The notes: a model not told the origin generated them from the sequence alone. A stretch of DNA of 64,000 nucleotides from Enterovirga rhinocerotis (GCF_004363955.1 NZ_SNZR01000011.1:1116001-1180000), one strand, 5' to 3'. Counted from the first letter of the stretch, positions 28,831-37,644 are shown. Made by a program: numbers and translations.

Positions 28831-29757
28831 CTAGAAGTTCGTCCGGTCGGCGCCCTTCAGTTCGAGCGTCGCGCGGGCGTCCTCCGGGGTTGCGATCTCG
28901 AGGCCGAGATTCTCGATGATCGCGCGGACGGCGCGGACCTGCTCGGCATTCGATTCGGCGAAGCGGCCGGCCTTGAGCCAGAGCGAATCCTCGAGACCGA
29001 CGCGCACGTTCCCGCCCATGGCGGCGGCCTGGGCCGCGATCGGGAGCTGGTTGCGGCCGGCGCCGAGGACCGACCAGCGATACTGGTCGCCGAAGAGCCG
29101 GTCGGCCGTGCGCTTCATGTGCATCACGTCCTCCGGATGCGGGCCGATGCCGCCGAGGATGCCGAAGACGCTCTGCACGAAGAAGGGCGGCTTGATCACG
29201 CCGCGATCGGCCATGTGCGACAGCGTGTAGAGATGGCCGATGTCGTAGCACTCGACCTCGAACCGCGTGCCGTTCTCGGCGCAGGTCGTCAGGATGTATT
29301 CGATATCGGCGAAGGTGTTCTTGAAGATGCGGTCGCGCGAGCCTTCGAGATAGGGCTTCTCCCAATCGTGCTTGAACTCCTTGAAGCGGGCCAGCATCGG
29401 GTAGAGGCCGAAATTCATCGTGCCCATGTTGAGCGAGGCGACCTCGGGCTTGAAATGCGCCGCCGGGCCGAGCCGCTCCTCGAGCGCCATGGTCGGCGAG
29501 CCGCCCGTCGTGATGTTCACGACCGCGCTCGTGCGCTGCTTGATGACGCCGAGGAACTTGTCGAAGGCGGCGGTGGATTGATCGGGCTTGCCGGTCTGCG
29601 GATCGCGGGCATGCAGGTGGACGATGGCGGCGCCGGCCTCGGCGGCACCGATCGCGGCGTCCGCGATCTCCTCGGGCGTCACCGGCAGGTGCGGCGACAT
29701 CGAGGGCGTGTGGATCGCGCCGGTGACGGCGCAGGTGATGATGACTTTACGGGCCAT
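28831..29757 (-). CDS. BKACE-family beta-keto acid cleavage enzyme (DUF849)
   Basis: 308 aa TIM-barrel enzyme that uses acetyl-CoA to cleave beta-keto acids into acetoacetate and a new CoA ester. Zn ligands are seen in 'IVHLHARDP' (two His) and in 'NVRVGLEDS' (Glu). 'TGGSPTMALEERLGPA' and 'MGTMNFG' are conserved family blocks. The neighbouring carnitine-dehydrogenase-like gene suggests that the substrate could be dehydrocarnitine or a similar beta-keto acid, but substrate class within BKACE cannot be read reliably by eye. Confidence 0.88.
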   Translation of the reverse strand: MARKVIITCAVTGAIHTPSMSPHLPVTPEEIADAAIGAAEAGAAIVHLHARDPQTGKPDQSTAAFDKFLGVIKQRTSAVVNITTGGSPTMALEERLGPAAHFKPEVASLNMGTMNFGLYPMLARFKEFKHDWEKPYLEGSRDRIFKNTFADIEYILTTCAENGTRFEVECYDIGHLYTLSHMADRGVIKPPFFVQSVFGILGGIGPHPEDVMHMKRTADRLFGDQYRWSVLGAGRNQLPIAAQAAAMGGNVRVGLEDSLWLKAGRFAESNAEQVRAVRAIIENLGLEIATPEDARATLELKGADRTNF

Positions 29758-29811
29758 GGGTCAGTCTTCCTTGGGGTTCGGTGATGAGATTGCCGGCGTC
29801 TCGTGCGCGTC

Positions 29812-29949
29812 CTTCTCCCCTTGCGGGAGAAGGTGGCACGGCGAAGCCGTGACGGATGAGGGGTGGAACGCTGTCGTCAACGTCGAGTCTCGTCCCCTCA
29901 TCCGACCCTCGCTGACGCGAGGGCCACCTTCTCCCGCAAGGGGAGAAGG
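29812..29949. repeat. Palindromic intergenic repeat, family A, copy 2
   Basis: A ~138-bp palindrome with outer arms CTTCTCCCCTTGCGGGAGAA and TTCTCCCGCAAGGGGAGAAG and inner GATGAGGGGTGG / CCCCTCATCC. It lies within the putative operon between the BKACE gene and the dehydrogenase gene. Confidence 0.85.
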
Positions 29950-29980
29950 GAGGCGGCACTGCAGGTCATGGCGTGTCCTC

Positions 29981-30919
29981 TCACGCTTCTTCGCTCTTCT
30001 GTCGCTTCTTATGAGCGGCGAGGGCCGCGAGGCGGCGGTCGCGGCGTGCGCTCAGGGTGGCGAGGTCGGCGGGAGAGGGCGTGCCGCCCCAGGCCTCGAC
30101 GATGCGGCCGACATTCTCCTCGCCATAGACCGACGCCCCGGCCGGCGCGTCGGCGAGGCGCTTGTAGAAGCCGGTATAGCGCGCGCAGTAATCGGGGATG
30201 CCGCCGGGGGCGTTGAGCTCGATCGTCGCGAAGGGGCCGAGGAAGGACCAGCGCAGCCCGAGCCCATCCGAGATCGTCTTGTCGAGATCCTGGGGTGAGA
30301 CCACGCCCTCGCCGACGAGGCGGAAGGCTTCGGCGAGGAGGGCGCCCTGAAGTCGGTTGAGCACGAAGCCCTCCACCTCGCGATGGACGGTGATCGGCAC
30401 CTGGTCGACCGCCGCGTAGATGGCCCGCGCCCGCGCGATGGCGTCTTCCGATGTCCAGGGGGCGCCGCACAGCTCGACGATCGGCACGAGATGCGGCGGG
30501 TTGACCGGATGGGCGACGAGGCAGCGCGCCCGGCCCGGCAGGTCCTCGGTGAACAGGGAGGCCACGATGGCAGAGGTCGAGGAGGCGAGGATCGCCTCCT
30601 TCGGCGCGACGCGGTCGAGTTCGGCGAAGATGGCGCGCTTCGCCTCGACGGTCTCGGGCCCGTTCTCCTGCACGAGGTCGACGCCCTCGGCCGCCTCCGC
30701 GATGCTCCCCGCCACGCTGACGCGGGCGGCGGCACCGGCCGGATCGGCGACGAGGCCGTGGCTCGCCTGATCGTCGAGCCCCTCGCGGATCAGCCGCGGG
30801 GCGGCTTCCAGGGTCGGCGCGTGCGGGTCCGTGATGCGGACGGTCCATCCCGCCCGCGCGAAGACCTGGGCCCAGGCCCGGCCGATCAGGCCCGCCCCGA
30901 CGATGGCGACTGTGCTCAA
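29981..30919 (-). CDS. 3-hydroxyacyl-CoA dehydrogenase family, carnitine-dehydrogenase-like
   Basis: 312 aa. N-terminal Rossmann fold 'VAIVGAGLIGRAWAQVFARAG', catalytic region 'SSTSAIVASLFTEDLPGRAR' and 'AHPVNPPHLVPIVELC' (His), then C-terminal helical domain with 'EVEGFVLNRLQGALL'. This matches the lambda-crystallin/L-carnitine dehydrogenase subgroup rather than FadB-type enzymes. Start is a TTG with GGAGA nine bases upstream. Probably oxidises a 3-hydroxy acid to the beta-keto acid handled by the BKACE enzyme downstream. Confidence 0.82.
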   Translation of the reverse strand: MSTVAIVGAGLIGRAWAQVFARAGWTVRITDPHAPTLEAAPRLIREGLDDQASHGLVADPAGAAARVSVAGSIAEAAEGVDLVQENGPETVEAKRAIFAELDRVAPKEAILASSTSAIVASLFTEDLPGRARCLVAHPVNPPHLVPIVELCGAPWTSEDAIARARAIYAAVDQVPITVHREVEGFVLNRLQGALLAEAFRLVGEGVVSPQDLDKTISDGLGLRWSFLGPFATIELNAPGGIPDYCARYTGFYKRLADAPAGASVYGEENVGRIVEAWGGTPSPADLATLSARRDRRLAALAAHKKRQKSEEA

Positions 30920-30946
30920 GTCGTTAGTCTCCGTTCATGCGCGGTG

Positions 30947-31080
30947 CCTTCTCCCCTTGCGGGAGAAGGTGGGCCTGCGTAGCAGGCTCGGATGAGGGGT
31001 GGAAACTCAGCGTCGACGGCGTGGTGCACCCCTCATCCGTCAGCGCTTCGCGCTGCCACCTTCTCCCGCAAGGGGAGAAG
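30947..31080. repeat. Palindromic intergenic repeat, family A, copy 3
   Basis: A ~134-bp palindrome with the same CCTTCTCCCCTTGCGGGAGA and TTCTCCCGCAAGGGGAGAAG arms and an internal GGATGAGGGGTGG / CACCCCTCATCC pair. It fills the space between the dehydrogenase gene and the fused transporter gene. Confidence 0.85.
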
Positions 31081-31093
31081 GAATCCGGGCTCA

Positions 31094-33613
31094 TCACAGC
31101 CACAGCACCTTCCTCCGCAGGTCGAGGTCCTCGCGCAGGTCGCGCGAGGGGCCGCGATGCATGACCCGGCCCCGCTCCAGCGCCACCGTGTTGTCGGACA
31201 GGGCGAGGGCGAGGTCGAGATTGTGGTCGACAATGATGATCGAGACCTCCCGGCGCAACCGGTCGAAGCTGTCGAACAGGCTTTCGACGATGGCGGGCGC
31301 GAGCCCTTCGAACGGCTCGTCCAGAAGGAGGACCCGCACGTCGCCCGAGAGCGCGCGGGCGACCGCGACCATCTGCTGCTCGCCGCCGGAGAGGTAGTCG
31401 GCGGGCGATTTCAGCCGCTCGCCGATGCGCGGGAAATACTCGACGATCCGCTCGATGTCCCAGTGGATGCCGTTGCCGGTGCGGCGGCGCAGGCGGCCGA
31501 GTTCGAGGTTCTCGGCGACCGTCATGCCGGCGAAGAGGCCGCGGCCCTGCGGCACGTAGCCGATGCCCTGGCGCGCGATCCGGGCGGCGGAGAGGCCGAC
31601 GAGCTCGGTTCCCGCAAGCGTGATCGAGCCGGAGGCCGGCGGGGCGATGCCGATGATGGATTTCAGCAGGGTCGACTTGCCGGCTCCGTTGCGCCCGAGC
31701 AGGGCGAGGATCTCGTGCCGGCAAAGATCGAAGGTCACGTCCGAGAGGATGTGGCTCTTGCCGTAATAGGTCTCGACGCCCCGCACGGCGAGAACCGTCT
31801 CGCCGATCGGCACCGTCTCGCGGGGCTTCGCGGCGACGGCGGAGACGCCCGAGCCGATATAGACCGCCTGGACCTCGGCGCTCGAGCGCGCATCTTCGAC
31901 CGTGCCGTCGACGAGCACGCGGCCCTCGTTCATGCAGGTCACGGCATCCGCGATCTGGAAGACGCGGTCGATGTCGTGCTCGACCAGCAGCACCGGCAGA
32001 TCGGTCGAGAGGCGCTTGATGAGATCGCCGATGCGCTGGCGTTCCGCGACGGAGAGCCCGGCGAGCGGCTCGTCGAGGAGGAGGAGCCGGGGCTTCGTCG
32101 CGACGGCAACGCCCATGTCGAGGAGGCGCTGGCCGCCATAGGAGAGCGAGCCCGCCTCGGCGTTCTCGATCCCGGCGAGCCCGAGATAGCGCAGCAGGGC
32201 GGCCGTTTCGGTCCCGATCTCGTCGATCGAGCGGGCATTGCGCCACGGGTCGAAGCGCGACGCGTGGCTCGCCTGGACGGCGAGGCGCAGGTTCTCCTCG
32301 ACCGTGAGGGTCGGAAACAGGTTCGTGATCTGGAACGAGCGGCCGAGACCCGCCTCCGTCACGCGCTCGGGGGACAGCCCTGCGATCGGGCGGCCCGCCA
32401 GCGCCACCGTGCCCTCGTCCGGCTTGAACATGCCCGAGACGAGGTTGAAGGCCGTCGTCTTGCCGGCGCCGTTCGGTCCGATCAGGGCGTGGAGCGAGCG
32501 GTCCCGGACGGCGAGGTCGACGCCCTGGACGGCCGCGATGCCGCCGAAGCTCTTCTTCAGCCCCGTCGCGACGAGGAGCGGGCCGTCGACATGATGCTTC
32601 GGCCGCAGGAAGGCGGGGAGGGGCTCGTCCGAGACCCTGCGCGCCGCCATGGCGGCATCCTCCGTCACGACCTTGCGGAAGAGCGCCAGGAGGCGCTGGG
32701 CGACGCCGACGAGGCCGGTCGGCGAGAACATGATGAAGCCGACGAACAGGATGCCGAAGAAGAACAGCCAATGCGGCGTCCAGATCGACAGGAACTCGCG
32801 GAAGAGGATGTAGAACACCGCCCCGAGGGCCGGGCCGAGGAAGCTGCGCATGCCGCCGATCACGACCATCGCGATCAGCTCGCCCGAGAAGGCGACGGCG
32901 AGCGGCTCGGCCGAGGCGAAGCGATGGTTGAAGACCGACAGCGCGCCCGCGATGCCGACGATCGTCGCGGAGACGACGAAGCCGATGAGCTTGTAGCGCT
33001 GGGTCGGGTAGCCGACGAACCGCGCGCGCTGCTCGTTCTCCCGGATGGCGACGAGGACGGTGCCGACCGGGGAGGCGTGGAAGCGCCAGAGAAGGACGGT
33101 GACGAGGAAGCCGATCGCGGCGACGACCGCGTAGTAGATGGCGTCCCGCTCGAGATCGACGCCCAGGACCGTCGCGCGCGTCACGCCGCCGAGGCCGCTT
33201 TCGCCGCCCGTGAACTCCGTCCAGCGATAGCCGATGGCGAAGAGGAGGGCGGTGAAGGCGAGGGTGAGAAGCGAGAAATAGACGCCGCGCCGGCGCAGGA
33301 TCAGCGCTCCCGCCAGCGTCGCGGCGACCATCACGAACAGGATCGTGAACAGGAGCGGCACGACGAACTGGTTCGGGAACAGGTGCCGCTGCGAGAGCGC
33401 GGCGGCATAGGCGGCAAGGCCCCACCAGGCGCCGTGCCCGAAGGAGACGAGCCCGGTATTGCCGACGAGGACGTTCAGCCCGAGGCAGGCGATCGCGAAG
33501 ACGACGACGTCGATGGACGAGCGCAGCGGCAGGCCGACGAGATCGAGAGCGAAGGGGAGGGCGAGAAGGGCGATGGCCGCGATGACGAGCGGCGCCGGGT
33601 TGCGCGAGGTCAT
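31094..33613 (-). CDS. Fused LivM-LivG-LivF: permease plus two ABC ATPases in one chain
   Basis: 839 aa. Residues 1-~320 are a LivM-type permease with ~9 hydrophobic segments ('LNVLVGNTGLVSFGHGAWWG', 'AIRENEQRARFVGYP'). Residues ~345-590 are a LivG-type ATPase (Walker A GPNGAGKT, 'DMGVAVATKPRLLLLDEPLAG'). Residues ~605-839 are a LivF-type ATPase (GRNGAGKS, 'YLSGGEQQMVAVARALSG', 'LLLDEPFEG'). Permease-ATPase (LivMG) fusions are known; having all three in one polypeptide is less usual. The ATG overlaps the upstream livH stop by one base (TGATG). Imports a branched-chain amino acid or related small carboxylic acid. Confidence 0.92.
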   Translation of the reverse strand: MTSRNPAPLVIAAIALLALPFALDLVGLPLRSSIDVVVFAIACLGLNVLVGNTGLVSFGHGAWWGLAAYAAALSQRHLFPNQFVVPLLFTILFVMVAATLAGALILRRRGVYFSLLTLAFTALLFAIGYRWTEFTGGESGLGGVTRATVLGVDLERDAIYYAVVAAIGFLVTVLLWRFHASPVGTVLVAIRENEQRARFVGYPTQRYKLIGFVVSATIVGIAGALSVFNHRFASAEPLAVAFSGELIAMVVIGGMRSFLGPALGAVFYILFREFLSIWTPHWLFFFGILFVGFIMFSPTGLVGVAQRLLALFRKVVTEDAAMAARRVSDEPLPAFLRPKHHVDGPLLVATGLKKSFGGIAAVQGVDLAVRDRSLHALIGPNGAGKTTAFNLVSGMFKPDEGTVALAGRPIAGLSPERVTEAGLGRSFQITNLFPTLTVEENLRLAVQASHASRFDPWRNARSIDEIGTETAALLRYLGLAGIENAEAGSLSYGGQRLLDMGVAVATKPRLLLLDEPLAGLSVAERQRIGDLIKRLSTDLPVLLVEHDIDRVFQIADAVTCMNEGRVLVDGTVEDARSSAEVQAVYIGSGVSAVAAKPRETVPIGETVLAVRGVETYYGKSHILSDVTFDLCRHEILALLGRNGAGKSTLLKSIIGIAPPASGSITLAGTELVGLSAARIARQGIGYVPQGRGLFAGMTVAENLELGRLRRRTGNGIHWDIERIVEYFPRIGERLKSPADYLSGGEQQMVAVARALSGDVRVLLLDEPFEGLAPAIVESLFDSFDRLRREVSIIIVDHNLDLALALSDNTVALERGRVMHRGPSRDLREDLDLRRKVLWL

Positions 33614-34488
33614 CACTCGAACCTCAGGATGCGCTCGCCGAGGAGGCCGCGCGGACGGACGAGGAGGACGAGCGCCATGAGGAGGTACATGGACGCCTCA
33701 CCCCAGGAGGGGTTGATGAAGATCGTCACGCCCCGGACGACTCCGACGAGCGCCGCGGCGAGGATCACCCCCCAGAACGAACCGAGCCCGCCGATCACGA
33801 CGACCACGAAGGCGGCGGTCAGGATCTCGGCGCCCATCGCCGGATGCACGCCCGAGATCGGCGCGAGGAGCACGCCCGCGAGGCCCGCAAGGCCGATCCC
33901 GAGGGCGGCGATCGCGGTCATGTAGGGCTGGAGCGAGATGCCGAGCGCCCCGACCATGTCCGGGTTCTGCACGCCGGCCCGCACGACGCGGCCGAAGGTC
34001 GTACGATAGACGACGAACCAGGTCGCGGACACGGCCGCGAGCGCGATGGCGAAGATGATGAGGCGGTAGCGCGGATAGATGAAGTCACCGACGAGGACCT
34101 GGCCGCGCAGCTCCGGCGGGATCGAGAAGGGCTGCGGCGCAGCCCCGAAGATGAGGCGCAGCGACTGCTCGATCACCATGGCGAGGCCGAAGGTCAGGAG
34201 CAGGCTGAGGATGGGGTCGGATCGATAGAACCGCCGGAAGAACAGCCGCTCGACGACGACGCCGATCATGGCGACGAGGAGCGGCGAGGCGATGAAGGCG
34301 CCCGCGAAGCCGATGCGCGGCGCGAGCGTGACCGCAAGATAGGCGCCGATCGCGTAGAAGCCGCCATGGGCGAGGTTCACCACCCCGCCGAGCGAGAAGA
34401 TGAGCGAGAGGCCGAGCGCGATCAGGAGGTAATAGGCGCCGACGAGCAGCCCGTTCAGCACCTGTTCGAGAAGGAAGACGAATTGCAT
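33613..34488 (-). CDS. Branched-chain amino acid-type ABC permease, LivH-like
   Basis: 291 aa, about eight hydrophobic segments; 'LNGLLVGAYYLLIALGLSLIFSLGGVVNLAHGG' style N-terminus (leading residues 'QVLNGLLVGAYYLLIALG') and 'MVGALGISLQPYMTAIAALG' are LivH hallmarks. Partners with the fused LivM-G-F protein encoded immediately downstream (1-bp overlap). GGAG precedes the ATG. Confidence 0.92.
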   Translation of the reverse strand: MQFVFLLEQVLNGLLVGAYYLLIALGLSLIFSLGGVVNLAHGGFYAIGAYLAVTLAPRIGFAGAFIASPLLVAMIGVVVERLFFRRFYRSDPILSLLLTFGLAMVIEQSLRLIFGAAPQPFSIPPELRGQVLVGDFIYPRYRLIIFAIALAAVSATWFVVYRTTFGRVVRAGVQNPDMVGALGISLQPYMTAIAALGIGLAGLAGVLLAPISGVHPAMGAEILTAAFVVVVIGGLGSFWGVILAAALVGVVRGVTIFINPSWGEASMYLLMALVLLVRPRGLLGERILRFE

Positions 34489-34500
34489 CGGAGAGGCTCC

Positions 34501-34648
34501 ACCCTCCCCTGGAGGGGGAGGGTCGGACCGCAGGTCCGGGGTGGGGTGACACGCGGCGTCGGCTTCACACAGGACGGAGATGCGGGAGGGCCGGTTTCAC
34601 CCGACCCCGCAGGTTTCGCCGTCGACCCTCCCCCTCCAGGGGAGGGTG
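34501..34648. repeat. Palindromic intergenic repeat, family B, copy 2
   Basis: A ~148-bp palindrome with arms ACCCTCCCCTGGAGGGGGAG and ACCCTCCCCCTCCAGGGGAG, and inner GGTCCGGGGTGGGGTGA. It lies between the binding-protein gene and livH, inside the presumed transporter operon. Confidence 0.85.
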
Positions 34649-34667
34649 GGCTTGCGCCCCGTTCGCC

Positions 34668-35939
34668 TCACGCCGGCATCTTGCAGGTGCCGTCCTTCTC
34701 GGGGGCGAGGACTTCGAGGTCAGTCCCGGCCGCGGGGACGACGCCGAGCGGCTCGTAGATGTCCCACTTGTCCTTCATCTTGGACGCGTCCTTCGCCTTC
34801 ACGGCGTACATTTCCTGGATCATCTGGTTGTCGTAGGCGCGGAAATAGCCTTCGCGGCCCTTCAGGATGTCGAATTTCGCACCCTTGCGCAGATGCTCCT
34901 GAAGCTTCACCGGATCGGTCGATTTCAGCTCGGCGAAGGATTGGGCGACGAGCTTCAGCGAATTGTAGTCGCCCCAGGCCTGGTTCTCGGGGAGCCTGCC
35001 GTATTTCTTGCTGAACCCCTCGACGAACTTCTTCGAGGACGGGTTGTCGACCAGGTGGTGCCAGATCAGCGGCCAGATGCCGGCGAAATTGCCCTGGCCG
35101 GCACCCCAGGCGACGGCCGTGTCGAAGCCGAACCCGGTGATCGGCATCTGCAGGCCGTATTCGGCATATTGCTTGATGAAGTTCGTGATCTGGTTGCCGG
35201 CGAGGTTCGAGGCGACGATGTCGGGCCGCGCCTGCCGGATCTTCAGGAGATAGGGGCTGAAATCGGCCGAGTCGGTCGGGACGAGGTCCTCGCCCGCCAT
35301 CTGCGCGCCGTTGGCCGTCACGTATTTCTTGGCGACCTTGAGGAGGTCGTGGCCGAAGGCGTAATCGGCCGTCAGCATGTACCACTTCTTGCCGGAGATC
35401 ATGTTGGCGGCCTTGAGGTAGTTGCCGACCGTCTGCACCATCATCGAGTTCGCCGCCTCGATATGGAACATGAAGGGGTTGCAATCCTTGCCGCGGATGG
35501 CGTCCGAATTCGCGCCCGTATTGATGAACACGGTCTTGGTCCGGGCCGCGATCTGGCCGATGCCGAGGGCGGTGGCGGACGAGATCTCGCCGATGATCAT
35601 GGCGACCTTGTCGCGCTCGATCAGGCGCTCGGCCTTGGCGGAGCCCGTCTGCGGATTGACCGAATCCTCCATGACGAGCTCGATCTTGCGGCCCATCACG
35701 CCGCCATTGGCGTTGATCTCGTCGGCGGCGAGCCGCACGCCCATCTGCGCATATTCGCCGAGCGGGCCGAGAAAGCCCGTGACCGGCGTCAGGTGGCCGA
35801 TGCGGATCGCGTCGGCCTGCCCGTAGGAGATGGCGGGGCAGGCGACGGCCCCGACCGTGCCCGCGATGCCCGCGAGCGCCTGGCGACGCGACAGGCCCCC
35901 CGGAGCGATGCCGATGATCCCACGACGATCCCCGCTCAT
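34668..35939 (-). CDS. Branched-chain amino acid-type ABC substrate-binding protein (Tat signal)
   Basis: 423 aa periplasmic-binding protein, type 1 fold ('IRIGHLTPVTGFLGPLGEYA', 'ELVMEDSVNPQTGSAKAERL', 'MIIGEISSATALGIGQIAAR'). The leader has a twin-arginine motif, 'GLSRRQALAGIAGTVGAVAC', so export by Tat is likely. A very strong GGGAGGAAGG lies before the ATG. First gene of the transporter operon; divergent from the GntR gene with a 16-bp palindrome between them. Confidence 0.9.
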   Translation of the reverse strand: MSGDRRGIIGIAPGGLSRRQALAGIAGTVGAVACPAISYGQADAIRIGHLTPVTGFLGPLGEYAQMGVRLAADEINANGGVMGRKIELVMEDSVNPQTGSAKAERLIERDKVAMIIGEISSATALGIGQIAARTKTVFINTGANSDAIRGKDCNPFMFHIEAANSMMVQTVGNYLKAANMISGKKWYMLTADYAFGHDLLKVAKKYVTANGAQMAGEDLVPTDSADFSPYLLKIRQARPDIVASNLAGNQITNFIKQYAEYGLQMPITGFGFDTAVAWGAGQGNFAGIWPLIWHHLVDNPSSKKFVEGFSKKYGRLPENQAWGDYNSLKLVAQSFAELKSTDPVKLQEHLRKGAKFDILKGREGYFRAYDNQMIQEMYAVKAKDASKMKDKWDIYEPLGVVPAAGTDLEVLAPEKDGTCKMPA

Positions 35940-36003
35940 AGCCTTCCTCCCTGTGGCGGCGCCCGGGATTCGAGCCCGGATCGTCCGCACTGCTCTTGTC
36001 GTG

Positions 36004-36019
36004 ATCTGTGATCACAGAT
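36004..36019. promoter_or_regulatory. Candidate GntR operator
   Basis: ATCTGTGATCACAGAT is a perfect 16-bp palindrome, 12 bp upstream of the GntR ATG and 64 bp upstream of the binding-protein ATG in the divergent promoter. FadR/VanR-type GntR proteins typically bind short palindromes of this size, so autoregulation plus control of the transporter operon is plausible. CRP-like TGTGA/TCACA half sites are also present, so a CRP/FNR-family regulator is an alternative. Confidence 0.65.
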
Positions 36020-36031
36020 AGGCTTGCAGAT

Positions 36032-36826
36032 ATGCAATCACCTGTCCAGCCCCTGCCGGAAGCGGAGCGGCACGAGCGCCGAAGACGGCGAGCCGCGAGG
36101 GACGCGGCTCATCCGGCCGACCAGGGAGATCGCCCCTTCGTGCTCGACGAGATCGGGGCATTGCCCCGCGAAACGCTCGGCGAGCGCGTCACCGAGACCT
36201 TGCGCGGCCTGCTCGTCGCCGGGCGGCTCGCTCCCGGCGAGAAGCTTTCGCTGCGGAGCGTCGCCGATTCCCTCTCCGTCTCGATGATGCCCGTGCGGGA
36301 AGCCGTGGCGCGGCTCGCGGCCGACGGCGCGCTCGAGGTTCTGCCGGGACGGGCCGTGCGCGTGCCGATCCTGACCGTCGGGCAGTTCAACGAGCTCACC
36401 CGCATCCGGCTCGCGGTCGAAGGCTTCGCGGTCGAGGAGGCCGCGCGGAACCGGCCGGACGATGCGCTCGCCGCGATGGCGGCCCATGCCGAGGTCTTCC
36501 AGGCGGCCGCGGCGAGCGAGCCGTCGGACGCGGCCGAGGCGGTGGCCGCGAACCGGGATCTGCATTTCGCGGTCTACCGCGCGGCCGGCCTGCCGACGCT
36601 GATCGACATCATCGAGCGGCTCTGGCTGAAGGCCGGACCGATCCTCAATCTCGACATGCGGGACGAGCCGCGACGTCTGCACGGGGGCAGGGCGGTCCGC
36701 GCCCATGCCGCTCTCGTCGAGGCCGTCCGGCGGCGCGATCCGACGGCCGCCCGGGCCGCGCTCGAGAACGACATCACGACCGCCGCGGCGCATATCGTCG
36801 GTCTCGGCCGCCTCGTGGCAGGGTGA
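36032..36826 (+). CDS. GntR-family (FadR/VanR-like) transcriptional regulator
   Basis: 264 aa. An unusual ~45-residue Arg/Glu/Ala-rich N-terminal extension precedes the winged HTH ('LGERVTETLRGLLVAGRLAP', 'KLSLRSVADSLSVSMMPVRE', 'LPGRAVRVP'). The helical FCD ligand domain follows ('RIRLAVEGFAVEEAARN', 'NRDLHFAVYRAAGLPTLI', 'RAVRAHAALVEAVRRRD'), with His residues suitable for a metal site. ATG at 36032 was chosen; a GTG at 36008 would place the operator inside the gene. Divergent from the transporter operon. Confidence 0.87.
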   Translation: MQSPVQPLPEAERHERRRRRAARDAAHPADQGDRPFVLDEIGALPRETLGERVTETLRGLLVAGRLAPGEKLSLRSVADSLSVSMMPVREAVARLAADGALEVLPGRAVRVPILTVGQFNELTRIRLAVEGFAVEEAARNRPDDALAAMAAHAEVFQAAAASEPSDAAEAVAANRDLHFAVYRAAGLPTLIDIIERLWLKAGPILNLDMRDEPRRLHGGRAVRAHAALVEAVRRRDPTAARAALENDITTAAAHIVGLGRLVAG

Positions 36827-36858
36827 CGCCACACGACATCAAGCAAGAGGGAGGAACC

Positions 36859-37635
36859 ATGGAACTCGGTCTCAACGGCCTGCGCGTGCTGATCACGGCG
36901 GGCGCCGGCGGCATCGGCCTCGAAGTGGCCCGCGCTTTCGCGGAGGAGGGCGCCCGCATCCATGTCTGCGACGTCGACGAGCCCGCTCTCGCCGCCCTTC
37001 GGGCCTCGCACCCGGCGATCACGCAGAGCCGCACGGATGTCGCCGACCGGGGAGCCGTCGCCGCCCTCTTCGCCGATGCGCAGGCCGCGCTCGGGGGGCT
37101 CGACGTGCTCGTCAACAATGCCGGCATCGCCGGCCCCACGGGCCGCGTCGACGAGATCAACGTCGAGGACTGGGACCGCACGATCGAGGTCTGCCTGACG
37201 AGCCAGTTCAACTGCGCCCGGCTCGCCGTGCCGCTGCTCAAGCAATCGAAGAACCCCTCGATCGTGAACCTGTCCTCGGCGGCCGGAAAGTTCGGCTTCG
37301 CTCTCCGGAGCCCCTATGCGGCCGCGAAATGGGGCGTGATCGGTTTCACGAAGTCGCTCGCCCGCGAACTCGGCGAGTTCGGCATCCGCGTGAACGCGAT
37401 CCTGCCCGGCGCCGTCGCCGGCGACCGTCAGCGCCGCGTGATGGAGGCGAAGGCGCAGCAACTCGGCATCCCCTTCGCCGAGATGGAGACGCGCGTCCTC
37501 GCCAACGGCTCGATCAAGGAATACGTGACCGCGCGACAGCTCGCCGACCAGATCCTGTTCATCTGCTCGGAGCGCGGCCGCACCATCTCCGGCCAGGCCC
37601 TCTCGATCGACAGCGACCTCCAGGCGCTGTTCTGA
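36859..37635 (+). CDS. SDR-family oxidoreductase
   Basis: 258 aa. NAD-binding 'LITAGAGGIGLEVARAFAEE' (GxxxGxG), 'LVNNAGIAGPTGRVDE', catalytic 'NLSSAAGKFGFALRSPYAAAK' (Ser, Tyr-x3-Lys), and a terminal 'ISGQALSIDSDLQAL' resembling the usual C-terminal block. An ideal GAGGGAGGA precedes the ATG. Lies 32 bp after the GntR gene on the same strand, so likely in the same regulon. Substrate not identifiable. Confidence 0.87.
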   Translation: MELGLNGLRVLITAGAGGIGLEVARAFAEEGARIHVCDVDEPALAALRASHPAITQSRTDVADRGAVAALFADAQAALGGLDVLVNNAGIAGPTGRVDEINVEDWDRTIEVCLTSQFNCARLAVPLLKQSKNPSIVNLSSAAGKFGFALRSPYAAAKWGVIGFTKSLARELGEFGIRVNAILPGAVAGDRQRRVMEAKAQQLGIPFAEMETRVLANGSIKEYVTARQLADQILFICSERGRTISGQALSIDSDLQALF

Positions 37636-37644
37636 GGGGGCGGG

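Noticed and set aside
29812-31080. Possible CRISPR array from repeated ~20-bp segments
   Set aside because: The repeated pieces are palindrome arms spaced unevenly around genes, with no regular repeat-spacer pattern and no cas genes.
30992-33925. Open frame of ~980 codons antisense to the Liv fusion
   Set aside because: Shadow frame that also runs through repeat A3; no domains.
36008-36034. GTG at 36008 as start of the GntR gene
   Set aside because: It would put the palindromic operator inside the coding region and has no ribosome binding site; the ATG at 36032 is preferred, though its own ribosome site is weak.
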